From NCBI RefSeq assembly GCF_001971725.1, contig NZ_CP019388.1:248001-312000 (forward strand): DNA of 64,000 nucleotides, read 5' to 3'. Of the stretch, positions 18,701 through 26,137 are shown in pieces. The DNA comes from Winogradskyella sp. J14-2. GTDB taxonomy: Bacteria; Bacteroidota; Bacteroidia; Flavobacteriales; Flavobacteriaceae. Position 1 is the first letter of the stretch. Each line of letters begins with the position of its first letter. A program made the position numbers and the translations under genes. Below the pieces are notes generated by a model that did no database searches, had not been told where the DNA came from, and saw only the letters and a list, made by a program, of their open reading frames with translations.

Positions 18701-20526
18701 CCACTGCAATCTACATTAATTACATTAAATATGTTTGCTGACAATTGAGCACTAGGCTCGGTTATGGTAGCTTGATTTGTAATCTCGCAACCGTTAGCAT
18801 CGGTAATCGTAACTGTGTAATTTCCAACACCTAAATTAGATAAATCTTGCGTAATTTCACCGTTATTCCACAAATAGCTGTAAGGTGTAGTACCGCCACT
18901 AACTTCTAAATCTATGGATCCAGAATTTTCTCCGAAACAAAGAATATTATTTGTATTTGCTATTGTAGAAGATAATTCTTCGGCTGGTTGGTTAATTGTA
19001 AAGCTATCAGAAATAGAACATCCATTTGCATCAGTAACTGTTACAGTATAAGTACCACCAAAAACATTTGAAATATCTTCTGAAGTTGCTGAATTACTCC
19101 AAGAATATGTATAAGGAGGTGTGCCACCAGACACTGTTATATCAATAGCACCTGTATCTTCTAACTTACAGGCAACATCAGTTATTTGAGCTGATAAATT
19201 AAGATTTTCAATAATAATTGGATTGTTTGTAAAAGAAGTAACACATCCAACATATTTGTTTCGCACTAGCAATGCGTAAGACCCTTCGCCTAGGTCACTA
19301 AAAATAGGTGCATCTTGATAAGTTGAACCACCATCGATTGAGTACTCAAATTCTGCACCAATAGGATTATCTACAGTTATAATAAATTCATTTGTTGCGC
19401 TACAACTTATGCTAAACGTTGGGTTTGGTGGAAGGTCAATATAGGATAGTGTTACAGTACCAGTATCACATACAGAAGTGTTAGGTGCTGGTAAACAAAC
19501 TTCATAATCAAAAACAACATCACCTGTGTAACCAGGTGTCGGTACATAAGTATAAGTACCGTTAGAATTTAAATTAAATGATTGTCCGGCAGGTGAAGGA
19601 CCAGAGACTAATGAATATGTTGAACCACTTGGAACATTATTCTGTTTATCTAGGTCACCGCTATGCGCTTCATCAATACAGTTTGTTTTAGTCTGATCAA
19701 CCGCATATTTCTGTAAAATAAAAAACTTACCGTCACCGTGATCCCTAGTGGCGGCAACAAATTCAATTTTAGTTATTTGAGATCCCGTAGGTGCTAAATT
19801 ATTAAGGTAAAATAAGGCCACACCTACAGTTTGACCGTTTTCATTACATCGTCCAGATTGCCAATAATCTGAGTTGGGTAAAGGTGGGCCAAAATTACAA
19901 CCTGTGTAATTTCCAGTATTTCTTACAAAGGTTTCTCCTAATTTTTGTTCAGATCCACCTCCGGCAGGTGTCCCCCAAACTTCAATATAAAAACAGTTAT
20001 TGGCACCTCTTTCTGTGACAGCGAGTACACCGCCTTGATTAGATGGAATTGCCGGACTGTAAAAGATGGTTTGTTTTTGAGCATCCGTCGTTAGGGCTGC
20101 ATTAAAGTTTGAGCAGATGTTTCTACCATTAGGATTTGCTTCAAAATAATAATTAAGGTTTTTACTTTGAAATGCCTGTGTAGCACTTGCAATCCAATTG
20201 CCAGCATTGCTACTACCTGAAGCTATGCCACCATTTAATCTAATATTGTTAGGATTGTGTCCATCGGGTCCCAATCTTGTCATTTCATAACTAGAAGGCA
20301 CAACAAAAGTGTTGTATACTGTACCATCAATAGTTACTGACTGAATGGTAGCAGGATCACTGTTGTTGGTTTGTGTGTCATCCCACTGAAATGTTACACC
20401 AGTCTGAATAGATGGTGACTGCTGGGCAAAAAACACATTTGGTAGTGTAACTAATAATACCAATAGTATACATTTAGTTATACTTAAGCCTGAAATACAA
20501 GTGTATTTGTTTCTCATACTGTACAT
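9715..20526 (-). CDS. giant SprB-type repeat adhesin with T9SS type B sorting domain
   Basis: This 3603-residue secreted protein opens with a signal peptide ending VFFAQQ. A second possible start, MRNKYTC, lies three codons in. Residues 36-280 are an N-terminal domain I do not recognise, then a VCBS/cadherin-like Ig segment to about 365. Three SprB repeats follow (about 448-665: TVSGGTPPYTYSWSN, YTVTVTDANGCS). A degenerate HYR unit precedes 774-3021, a perfect lattice of 20 type A units (79 residues, four Cys each: TIEC, DTC, ACGN, DECGN), four type B units (88 residues) and four type C units (79). Four type D units (3022-3337) and a diverged fifth come next. Residues 3503-3603 are a type B CTD (VTANGDSYNEFF, IFNRWG, PTGTYYYVI). 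Family knowledge points to gliding or adhesion at the cell surface. The SprF-like and OmpA genes lie directly downstream. Confidence 0.93.
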   Translation of the reverse strand: MYSMRNKYTCISGLSITKCILLVLLVTLPNVFFAQQSPSIQTGVTFQWDDTQTNNSDPATIQSVTIDGTVYNTFVVPSSYEMTRLGPDGHNPNNIRLNGGIASGSSNAGNWIASATQAFQSKNLNYYFEANPNGRNICSNFNAALTTDAQKQTIFYSPAIPSNQGGVLAVTERGANNCFYIEVWGTPAGGGSEQKLGETFVRNTGNYTGCNFGPPLPNSDYWQSGRCNENGQTVGVALFYLNNLAPTGSQITKIEFVAATRDHGDGKFFILQKYAVDQTKTNCIDEAHSGDLDKQNNVPSGSTYSLVSGPSPAGQSFNLNSNGTYTYVPTPGYTGDVVFDYEVCLPAPNTSVCDTGTVTLSYIDLPPNPTFSISCSATNEFIITVDNPIGAEFEYSIDGGSTYQDAPIFSDLGEGSYALLVRNKYVGCVTSFTNNPIIIENLNLSAQITDVACKLEDTGAIDITVSGGTPPYTYSWSNSATSEDISNVFGGTYTVTVTDANGCSISDSFTINQPAEELSSTIANTNNILCFGENSGSIDLEVSGGTTPYSYLWNNGEITQDLSNLGVGNYTVTITDANGCEITNQATITEPSAQLSANIFNVINVDCSGESSGSFTVNTSGGTSPYQYSIDNGNNYQSSNLFENLTDGSYTVFITDANNCNTTITATIGVNDTENPTISVPNTVSIQGCTTSDITTENSVFNFNDSGSSDIKSAFTNNQNYNASDDFNISSITYIDVITSTNCPVVVERTFTITDNCNNIAIAQQIITVEDSTPPTISVPADITIECTDDESSANTGVATGADTCGTVTITESDVETAACGNTKTIVRTWTVTDECGNSVSADQTITVVDTTDPTISVPADITIECTDDASSANTGVATGADTCSTVTITESDVETASCGNTKTIVRTWTVTDECGNSVSADQTITVVDTTPPTIDNTNTDNIVIQCGVAPDGTLEAWLANNAGATANDTCGTVTWSNDYGANTDVDCANGAITVTFTATDECGNTANTTATYSIIDTVDPVLTIPADTSVECTDDTSPASTGTATATDDCAVPNVTFSDVEVAACGNTKTITRTWTATDACGNSVSADQTITVVDTTDPTISVPADITIECTEDESSANTGVATGVDTCGTVTITESDAETAACGNTKTIVRTWTVTDECGNSVSADQTITVVDTTDPTINVPADITIECTEDESSANTGVATGTDTCGTITITESDVETAACGNTKTIVRTWTVTDECGNSVSADQTITVVDTTDPTINVPADVTIECTEDESSANTGVATGADTCGTVTITESDVETAACGNTKTIVRTWTVTDECGNSVSADQTITVVDTTPPTIDNTNTDNIVIQCGITPDGTLEAWLANNAGATANDTCGTVTWSNDYGANTDVDCANGAITVTFTATDECGNTANTTATYSIIDTVDPVLTIPADTSVECTDDTSPASTGTATATDDCAVPNVTFSDVEVAACGNTKTITRTWTATDACGNSVSADQTITVVDTTDPTINVPADITIECTEDESSANTGVATGADTCGTVTITESDVETAACGNTKTIVRTWTVTDECGNSVSADQTITVVDTTDPTINVPADITIECTDDASSANTGVATGADTCGTVTITESDVETAACGNTKTIVRTWTVTDECGNSVSADQTITVEDTTPPTITVPADITIECTEDESSANTGVATGVDTCGTVTITESDVETAACGNTKTIVRTWTVTDECGNSVSADQTITVVDTTDPTINVPADVTIECTEDESSANTGVATGADTCGTVTITESDVETAACGNTKTIVRTWTVTDECGNSVSADQTITVVDTTDPTINVPADITIECTEDESSANTGVATGADTCGTVTITESDVETAACGNTKTIVRTWTVTDECGNSVSADQTITVVDTTDPTINVPADVTIECTEDESSANTGVATGADTCGTVTITESDVETAACGNTKTIVRTWTVTDECGNSVSADQTITVVDTTDPTINVPADITIECTEDESSANTGVATGADTCGTVTITESDVETAACGNTKTIVRTWTVTDECGNSVSADQTITVEDTTPPTITVPADITIECTEDESSANTGVATGADTCGTVTITESDVETAACGNTKTIVRTWTVTDECGNSVSADQTITVVDTTPPTIDNTNTDNIVIQCGITPDGTLEAWLANNAGATANDTCGTVTWSNDYGANTDVDCANGAITVTFTATDECGNTANTTATYSIIDTVDPVLTIPADTSVECTDDTSPASTGTATATDDCAVPNVTFSDVEVAACGNTKTITRTWTATDACGNSVSADQTITVVDTTDPTISVPADITIECTEDESSANTGVATGADTCGTVTITESDVETAACGNTKTIVRTWTVTDECGNSVSADQTITVVDTTDPTINVPADITIECTEDESSANTGVATGADTCGTVTITESDVETAACGNTKTIVRTWTVTDECGNSVSADQTITVVDTTDPTINVPADVTIECTEDESSANTGVATGADTCGTVTITESDVETAACGNTKTIVRTWTVTDECGNSVSADQTITVVDTTDPTINVPADITIECTEDASSANTGVATGADTCGTVTITESDVETAACGNTKTIVRTWTVTDECGNSVSADQTITVVDTTDPTINVPADVTIECTEDASSANTGVATGADTCGTVTITESDVETASCGNTKTIVRTWTVTDECGNSVSADQTITVVDTTPPTIDNTNTDNIVIQCGVAPDGTLEAWLANNAGATANDTCGTVTWSNDYGANTDVDCANGAITVTFTATDECGNTANTTATYSIIDTVDPVLTIPADTSVECTDDTSPASTGTATATDDCAVPNVTFSDVEVAACGNTKTITRTWTATDACGNSVSADQTITVVDTTDPTISVPADITIECTEDESSANTGVATGADTCGTVTITESDVETAACGNTKTIVRTWTVTDECGNSVSADQTITVVDTTDPTINVPADITIECTEDESSANTGVATGADTCGTVTITESDVETAACGNTKTIVRTWTVTDECGNSVSADQTITVVDTTPPTFNEALPADVTVECDAVPTAETLTANDNCGNATVTFAETTTAGTCDNDYTLTRTWTASDACGNETVHTQTITVQDTTPPTFNEALPADVTVECDAVPTAETLTANDNCGNATVTFAETTTAGTCDNDYTLTRTWTASDACGSETVHTQTITVQDTTAPTFNEALPADVTFECDAVPTAETLTANDNCGDATVTLEETTTAGTCDNDYTLTRTWTASDACGNETVHTQTITVQDTTAPTFNEALPADVTVECDAVPTAETLTANDNCGDATVTFEEEITSGACMGDYIIERTWTAADACGNDTIHIQIITVQDTAAPTMVNSFDENIIVSCDAIPEVPNLVFEDACSNNISVSFNESSTQTNDFEDYFIIRTWTVTDDCGNVAEFTQNITVEISNVIDAFDASRCLLDAEFDLFDLLSGDFSMDGTWSVVSGDATIDGSLFDPSSVDVGEYTFMYAITEGPCPTEVEVIVTVDDDCVVLPCGAEDVVISKTVTANGDSYNEFFTITGVEDCGFVIELQIFNRWGAEIYKNNNYQNDWNGDAHGSSVGSSGKVPTGTYYYVINLRNSGLKPFAGPIYVATDK
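10516..11463 (-). repeat. four tandem 237-bp type D HYR-like repeats
   Basis: Inside the adhesin gene, four units of exactly 79 codons start at PPTFNEALPADVTVEC or APTFNEALPADVT. Units D1-D3 are near-identical. D4 diverges in its second half (EEEITSGACMGDY). A diverged fifth unit lies at about 10275-10515. Type D shares length and Cys positions with type A but little sequence. Confidence 0.9.
11464..18207 (-). repeat. 6744-bp array of 237-bp (A, C) and 264-bp (B) coding repeats
   Basis: The array equals exactly 20 x 237 plus 4 x 501 bases. In coding order: A1-A2 (18207-17734), B1C1 (17733-17233), A3-A5 (17232-16522), B2C2 (16521-16021), A6-A13 (16020-14125), B3C3 (14124-13624), A14-A18 (13623-12439), B4C4 (12438-11938), A19-A20 (11937-11464). 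Most type A units carry a GGATCC hexamer at the unit junction. Every unit is in frame, and the antisense strand also stays open over long stretches as a by-product. Confidence 0.93.
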
Positions 20527-20849
20527 AATATCTTAATATGTCTTTGGTGCATTAATTATTATGTGACTTTTTTACTTTTCTGATACAGACAGCATCTATC
20601 ACTTAATATTTAAAGCAACACTTTTTGTTTTGTTAATTGCAAAAAATTAGAGGGAAGTATTATTAATGCAAATGAAATCTTGAATGGATTAATATATTTT
20701 TGATTTGGGGTCATTTACATTAATTTTACAAAACAAAAGAACTTATATCTAAAATTTTAAACAAACATTAGAGTTAAAGCGCCAAAATAGTCGTTAAAAC
20801 GGAAATATGCAACATTTTGTCGAAAAAAAATGCTTTTTATCGAAATACT
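20527..20849. other. divergent intergenic region between the adhesin and sixA
   Basis: 323 bases of AT-rich DNA hold the start regions of two divergent units. I found no full TTG-N19-TAnnTTTG promoter in either direction, no long hairpin and no small gene. A TTG codon at 20817 is in frame with sixA but is rejected as its start. Confidence 0.5.
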
Positions 20850-21347
20850 ATGAAATCAATCACACTTGTTAGACACGGAAAATCCTCATGGGAATTAGAT
20901 GTTTCAGATGCACTTAGACCATTAAAAATTAGAGGAGTTAACGATGCTAAATTAGTTGCTAATCAGTTTGTTAAGTTAAATGAGCTACCTAATTTTATAT
21001 ATTCTAGCTCTGCAGTTAGAGCTTTTTCAACTTGCAAGATATTTTTGGAGGTATTTAATTTGTCAGAAGATTCCGTATGTGTCACAGATGAATTATACGA
21101 TTTTGGAGGTGAACGTGTAGTAAATTTTATTAAAAGATTATCCAGTAATTATAATTCTGTTATGTTATTTGGGCATAATCATGCTTTTACGTCTATAGCT
21201 AATATATTTGGTGATAAATTTATAGATAATCTTCCCACAAGCGGTCTAATTAAGATTAATTTTGACATTTCTAATTGGAAAGATTTAAAACAAGGAACCA
21301 CTGAACTTATAATTATCCCTAAGGAATTAAGACATGACAAAATATAA
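20850..21347 (+). CDS. sixA: SixA-type histidine phosphatase
   Basis: A small histidine-phosphatase superfamily protein. MKSITLVRHGKSSWE has the catalytic Arg8-His9-Gly10, and LFGHNHAFTS supplies the second active-site His. SixA proteins dephosphorylate phospho-His. The start is taken at the ATG at 20850, because the RHG motif then sits at the canonical distance and the upstream TTG extension is low-complexity. The 3' end overlaps the ppk1 start by 14 bases, implying translational coupling. This places the phosphatase in a polyphosphate operon, where it could act on a phospho-His protein or a small phosphate ester. Confidence 0.85.
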   Translation: MKSITLVRHGKSSWELDVSDALRPLKIRGVNDAKLVANQFVKLNELPNFIYSSSAVRAFSTCKIFLEVFNLSEDSVCVTDELYDFGGERVVNFIKRLSSNYNSVMLFGHNHAFTSIANIFGDKFIDNLPTSGLIKINFDISNWKDLKQGTTELIIIPKELRHDKI

Positions 21348-23388
21348 AAACACATACATAAACAGAGAATTAAGCTGGTTACAATTTAACGCACGCGTAC
21401 TGCAGGAAGCTGCAGACGAGCACGTACCACTTATTGAACGTCTGAGGTTTTTAGGTATTTTTTCTAATAACTTAGATGAGTTTTTTAAAGTTAGATATGC
21501 AACTGTTAAGCGAATTTATGATGCAGGAAAAGGCGGCAAAAGTGAGCTTGGCGGCATTAAAGCAGGCGAGTTGCTAGAAGAAATTACCGAGGTGGTTATT
21601 GAGCAACAACGAGAGAGTGTAGAAATTTTAAACCAAATTGAGCAAGAGCTTGAGAGTGAAAACATTTTTATTATAAATGAAACTGAGATAGAAAAAGATC
21701 ATCATGAATTTATAAAAAACTATTTCTATCATGAAATCAGTCCGGCACTTGTTGTAATTATTTTAGACGAAGATGTAGACCTACCAGAACTTAAAGATAG
21801 TGCAGGCTACTTAACCATTAAGATGTCTAATTCGGGCGGAAAAGACCAATTTGCGCTTATTGAAATTTCTAAAAGCATGGAGCGCTTTATTGTTTTACCA
21901 AGTAGAGGTGATGCCAACTTTATAATAATGGTAGACGATGTTATTAGATATTGTTTAGATGATATTTTCAATATTTTTAAGTATGACTCTATTTCGTCCC
22001 ATATGATAAAAATTACTAGAGATGGTGAGCTAGACTTTGATAGCGATCTCAGCAAAAGCTTTATAGACAAAATATCTCGTAGTGTAAAAGGACGACAAAG
22101 TGGTGATCCTGTAAGGTTTGTGCATGATAAAAATATAGCACAAGACACATTGAGTTTCCTTCTAGAACGGATGGAAATAGACTCCAAAGATAGTATTATC
22201 CCTGGCGGTCGCTACCATAACCGTAGAGATTACATGGATTTTCCGAGTTTAGGAAGGACGGATTTGCTATACGATAGGATAAAACCATTACCTGTTAAGG
22301 GTTTGAGTTTACAAGAAAGTATATTTACTTCAGTAGCCAAAAAGGATTATTTAGTTTACACACCCTATCACACCTTCTCTTATGTTGTTAAGTTTTTACG
22401 AGAAGCAGCTCTAGATCCAAAAGTAAGAACCATAAAGATTACAATTTACAGGCTGGCTCAAATATCTCATGTAGCTAGCTCGCTAATAAATGCTGCCAAA
22501 AACGGAAAGTATGTTACAGTTTCTATAGAACTAAGAGCCCGTTTTGATGAAGAGGCCAATATTAATTATGCAGAACAAATGCAAGATGCAGGTGTTAATA
22601 TGTTATTTGGGGTTCCTGGATTAAAAGTGCATAGTAAAATGTGCGTAATAGAACGGGAAGAAGACCATAAGCTTAAACGCTACGGTTTTATAAGTACAGG
22701 TAATTTTAACGAGTCTACAGCCAAATTTTATACAGATTTTACACTTCTTACTTCAAACTCTAAAATCTTAAAAGACATAAATAAGGTATTCAACTTTTTA
22801 GAAGTTAATTACATCGTTAACAGATACAAACATATAATAGCTTCACCTCATTATACTAAAACTAAATTATTTTCTCTAATTGATAAAGAAATTGAGAATG
22901 CCAAAAATGGTAAAAATGCTTATATAAAGTTAAAGATGAACAGTATAAGTAGCTATAAGATGGTTGATAAGCTGTACGAAGCAAGCAGAGCTGGTGTTAA
23001 AATACAAATGATTGTGAGAGGCCTTTGCTGTTTAATACCAGGTGTCCAAGGCATGAGCGAAAATATTGAGATTATAAGCATAGTAGATAAGTTTTTAGAA
23101 CATACACGCCTATACATATTTTCTAATAATGATAATCCTGCGGTGTACATATCTTCTGCAGATTGGATGACAAGAAATATTGAACATAGGGTAGAAGTGA
23201 GTTGTCCAATTTATGATGAAGACATAAAACAAGAATTACAAGATCTGTTTGAGATTTGCTGGAATGATAATGTAAAGGCTAGACATATTAATGAAAAACA
23301 AGACAATACCTACCGAAGAAACGATAAACAGAAAGTAAGAGCGCAGTTTGATACATATAATTATTATTTAAAAAAGTTAGAAGGATAA
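21334..23388 (+). CDS. ppk1: polyphosphate kinase 1
   Basis: It polymerises the gamma-phosphate of ATP into polyphosphate. The N-terminal domain begins YINRELSWLQFNARVLQEA and continues LGIFSNNLDEFFKVR. The autophosphorylated His433 lies in LKVHSKMCVIE, followed by GFISTGNFNESTAKFYTDF, and the second active-site His590 lies in LEHTRLYIFSN. These positions are close to His435 and His592 of the E. coli enzyme. At 684 residues it is full length. It overlaps sixA upstream and is 1 base from ppx downstream. Confidence 0.96.
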   Translation: MTKYKNTYINRELSWLQFNARVLQEAADEHVPLIERLRFLGIFSNNLDEFFKVRYATVKRIYDAGKGGKSELGGIKAGELLEEITEVVIEQQRESVEILNQIEQELESENIFIINETEIEKDHHEFIKNYFYHEISPALVVIILDEDVDLPELKDSAGYLTIKMSNSGGKDQFALIEISKSMERFIVLPSRGDANFIIMVDDVIRYCLDDIFNIFKYDSISSHMIKITRDGELDFDSDLSKSFIDKISRSVKGRQSGDPVRFVHDKNIAQDTLSFLLERMEIDSKDSIIPGGRYHNRRDYMDFPSLGRTDLLYDRIKPLPVKGLSLQESIFTSVAKKDYLVYTPYHTFSYVVKFLREAALDPKVRTIKITIYRLAQISHVASSLINAAKNGKYVTVSIELRARFDEEANINYAEQMQDAGVNMLFGVPGLKVHSKMCVIEREEDHKLKRYGFISTGNFNESTAKFYTDFTLLTSNSKILKDINKVFNFLEVNYIVNRYKHIIASPHYTKTKLFSLIDKEIENAKNGKNAYIKLKMNSISSYKMVDKLYEASRAGVKIQMIVRGLCCLIPGVQGMSENIEIISIVDKFLEHTRLYIFSNNDNPAVYISSADWMTRNIEHRVEVSCPIYDEDIKQELQDLFEICWNDNVKARHINEKQDNTYRRNDKQKVRAQFDTYNYYLKKLEG

Positions 23389-23389
23389 T

Positions 23390-24295
23390 ATGCTGAAGAT
23401 TCAAAAATATGCTGCAATAGATATTGGTTCTAATGCAGTAAGACTATTAATTTCAAATATAATAGAACAAAAAGGAAAACCTACGGTATTTAAGAAAAAC
23501 TCTTTAGTCCGTGTACCTATTAGGCTTGGTGCAGATGTTTTTATTAATGGTGAAATATCAGAATATAACCAACAACGAATGATAGATACCATGATGGCCT
23601 TTAGTCTACTCATGAAATCTCATGGAGTCGTTAGATATAAAGCCTGTGCCACTTCAGCAATGAGAGAGGCCGAAAATAGTGACAAGCTAACTGATAGTAT
23701 CATCAAAAATTGCGGAATTAGTATCGATATCATAGACGGCGAAGAAGAGGCCGCCATTATTGCGGCTACAGACCTCAGTAGCTATATCGATGAAAATAAA
23801 ACCTATCTATATGTAGATGTAGGTGGTGGTAGTACAGAGTTTTCTATAATACACAACGGTAATAAAATTAAGTCAAAATCTTTTAAAGTTGGTACCGTAA
23901 GACTTCTAAATGACATAGTTACCAGAGAAACTTGGAATGATCTTGAGCTTTGGATCAAAGAAAACGCCACAAAGTACGATAAAATAGATTTAATTGGTTC
24001 TGGTGGTAACATTAATAAAATATTTAAAATTTCTGGTAAGGCATTAGGCAAACCTTTAACCTATTTTTACTTGTCTAATTACTACACAATGCTACAAAAC
24101 TATTCTTACGAAGAGCGTATTACTGAGCTTAACCTTAACCAAGATAGAGCAGATGTAATTATTCCGGCAACGCGCATATACCTGTCAGCTATGAAATGGA
24201 GTGGTGCCAAAGATATATATGTACCAAAGATCGGCTTATCAGACGGTATTATTAAAAGTATCTATTTTGAAACTGTTTCTAGCGTTGTTGTATAG
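23390..24295 (+). CDS. ppx: Ppx/GppA family exopolyphosphatase or pppGpp phosphatase
   Basis: An ASKHA-fold phosphatase. AAIDIGSNAVRLLI at residues 8-21 is the first phosphate loop, ACATSAMREAENS and IDGEEEAA follow, and VDVGGGSTEFSI at 142-153 is the second loop. At 301 residues it is the short single-module form without the C-terminal HD-like domain of E. coli Ppx. One base after ppk1, its likely substrate is polyphosphate, closing a make-and-break pair. pppGpp hydrolysis is the alternative. Confidence 0.9.
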   Translation: MLKIQKYAAIDIGSNAVRLLISNIIEQKGKPTVFKKNSLVRVPIRLGADVFINGEISEYNQQRMIDTMMAFSLLMKSHGVVRYKACATSAMREAENSDKLTDSIIKNCGISIDIIDGEEEAAIIAATDLSSYIDENKTYLYVDVGGGSTEFSIIHNGNKIKSKSFKVGTVRLLNDIVTRETWNDLELWIKENATKYDKIDLIGSGGNINKIFKISGKALGKPLTYFYLSNYYTMLQNYSYEERITELNLNQDRADVIIPATRIYLSAMKWSGAKDIYVPKIGLSDGIIKSIYFETVSSVVV

Positions 24296-24402
24296 TAATT
24301 ATACCGAAAAATTACCGTTCAACTAATTTTTTCTTTTTAAAATCTATACATTTACAAGAGTTTTATAATTTAATTTATATTCGCGGTCTCAAATTAAAGA
24401 TT

Positions 24403-24936
24403 ATGAAAAAATTTTTACTTGCCTCATTATTAGTAGGCCTTACAACAATTTGTATGGCTCAAGAAGTGCGCTATGGTGTAAGGGGTGCACTAAATGTGTC
24501 TAATCTAGATTTTGATCCAGATGCAACTTTTGAAAATAAACACAGAAATGGCTTTGCCTTTGCAGGTTTTGTTGAGTACGGCTTTTCTGAAGAGTTAGCT
24601 TTGCATACAGAGTTGCAGTGGTCTGCAGAAGGTGGAAAAGATGAAGATCTAAGAGCCGATTATATACAAATGCCAATTTTATTAAAATTGTCTACCTCTG
24701 ATAGATTGTCTTTTATGTCAGGACCACAAGTAGCGTTAAAAACATGGCAAAACAATGATGGTTTTTCAACATTTGCTTTTTCTGGAGTTATTGGTGCAGA
24801 ATATATGATAACTGATGAGTTATTTGTTGATGCAAGATTTTCTTATGGATTAACAAACATCTTAGATGAAGATAATCTACCCAATCTAGAAGCTAAAAAC
24901 CATGTAATGCAATTTGGTTTTGGGATAAAGATTTAA
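24403..24936 (+). CDS. outer-membrane beta-barrel protein (OMP_b-brl_2 type)
   Basis: The signal peptide MKKFLLASLLVGLTTICMAQ is followed by YGVRGALNVSNLDFD, alternating strands (AFAGFVEYGFSEELALHTELQWSAEG, YIQMPILLKLSTSD) and a C-terminal strand HVMQFGFGIKI. The 177 residues suit an eight-stranded porin-family barrel of the kind abundant in Bacteroidota. A -7-like TATATTCG at 24376-24383 lies 20 bases upstream of the start. The specific role is unknown. Confidence 0.88.
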   Translation: MKKFLLASLLVGLTTICMAQEVRYGVRGALNVSNLDFDPDATFENKHRNGFAFAGFVEYGFSEELALHTELQWSAEGGKDEDLRADYIQMPILLKLSTSDRLSFMSGPQVALKTWQNNDGFSTFAFSGVIGAEYMITDELFVDARFSYGLTNILDEDNLPNLEAKNHVMQFGFGIKI

Positions 24937-24960
24937 AAAGAAAAATTTAAATAATTTTTG

Positions 24961-24996
24961 AAGGCTTTAACCTATGGTTAAGGCCTTTATTTTTTT
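24961..24996. terminator. bidirectional terminator between convergent genes
   Basis: AAGGCTTTAACC/GGTTAAGGCCTT is a 12-bp stem with one mismatch or wobble and a TAT loop, followed by a T run on the plus strand. It overlaps the stop of the convergent T9SS gene by about 10 bases and can serve the barrel gene. Confidence 0.75.
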
Positions 24997-26099
24997 ATAA
25001 ACTTTAGACTTTTAGTTGAAGAATCCCCAATGACGAAATTAATGAAGTAAACACCAGAAACTACATCTTCAACATTAATAGAATTACTATTCAGAATAGA
25101 TGACTTTACTTGTTTACCATCGATGGCGTATATGGTGTACTGTAAGTTTTCTGATAAAAGCTGATTGTCTATATTAAGCAAAAGCTTGTCTTCAACAGGG
25201 TTTTGTAGTAAAGAAATAGCATATTGATTCACATTATATTCATCTAAGGATAAAGTGGTATCACCAAAAATTAATCTTGCGCCAAGCAAATCAGTTAGAA
25301 TTAATGCGGAACCATTATCTATAATTTCAAATTCGAAGAAGTTGGTGGTTTCAGTACCTAGTATTTGAAAATAGGTTGACTCATATGTACCTGTAGCACA
25401 TCCAGATAATGATTGTACAAAATTGCTAATGCTTATATTATTTGCACCATTGAATGAAACAAAATAATTAGCAAAAAGAGCTTCACATTCACCTCCACCA
25501 TTAGCTTCAGGTAGATTTAAAAACATATCAATATTATTAGTGAAATTAAGGTTAGGAAAATCACCTTCTGGTATATCAATAATAGGGTTTCCGGGAATAT
25601 CTATATGATGCAGCCACCATGTTGATGCTAGTAGAGTGGTTGGAGCTTGTTTGCCAAACACTAGTGAATTTCCATCTGTATTTGTTAAGGTTAAGATTTG
25701 TTCTTCACCCATTCCCGTAATTGAATAGGTGTGAATACAGTCTATATTACAGTTTAATTCATTATAATAAAGTTCCTCATAAATAGCATAAGGTGCAGTA
25801 TAACAATCATCTGTAAATGTAGCAGAAATATTAATTGTGATTTGATTAGTATCTACTGAATACGAACCATTAGAAGCATTACAGCCATGACCAGAACTAA
25901 AACTTAAAGTTCCTGGTAAATCACCTGAACCGTTTGTGAATTCGAGATTAAAAACAGTATAGCTATTATAATAATTAGGATAAGTTACACCTTCTTTAAC
26001 TATATAGTCTAAATACCAAGTACCTATTAAATCAGTTTGACCATGAGAACTAAAACTGATAAAGGTGAAGAAGCTAATTAAAGCGTAAATGTGTTTCAT
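24987..26099 (-). CDS. secreted T9SS type A cargo with two lipocalin/META-like domains
   Basis: The signal peptide is MKHIYALISFFTFISFSSHGQ. Two related domains follow, about 22-152 and 153-285. Both run LxxTWxLxxI, then a central Cys pair, then YE/STY, then LTLTNxDGxxLVFG or LILTDLLGARLIFG, so an internal duplication is likely. The C-terminal 75 residues (ISLLQNPVEDKLLLN, YTIYAIDGKQV, VSGVYFINF, SLKFIKK) are a type A T9SS sorting domain, so the product is exported and probably anchored at the cell surface. It has no operon partner, and the ligand is unknown. Confidence 0.85.
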   Translation of the reverse strand: MKHIYALISFFTFISFSSHGQTDLIGTWYLDYIVKEGVTYPNYYNSYTVFNLEFTNGSGDLPGTLSFSSGHGCNASNGSYSVDTNQITINISATFTDDCYTAPYAIYEELYYNELNCNIDCIHTYSITGMGEEQILTLTNTDGNSLVFGKQAPTTLLASTWWLHHIDIPGNPIIDIPEGDFPNLNFTNNIDMFLNLPEANGGGECEALFANYFVSFNGANNISISNFVQSLSGCATGTYESTYFQILGTETTNFFEFEIIDNGSALILTDLLGARLIFGDTTLSLDEYNVNQYAISLLQNPVEDKLLLNIDNQLLSENLQYTIYAIDGKQVKSSILNSNSINVEDVVSGVYFINFVIGDSSTKSLKFIKK

Positions 26100-26137
26100 G
26101 GAAATTAGAGCTAATTATAACTCTAATTTATAAAATA

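Noticed and set aside
20817-20849. TTG start extending sixA by 11 codons
   Set aside because: The extension is low-complexity and moves the RHG motif away from its canonical N-terminal place; the ATG at 20850 is preferred.
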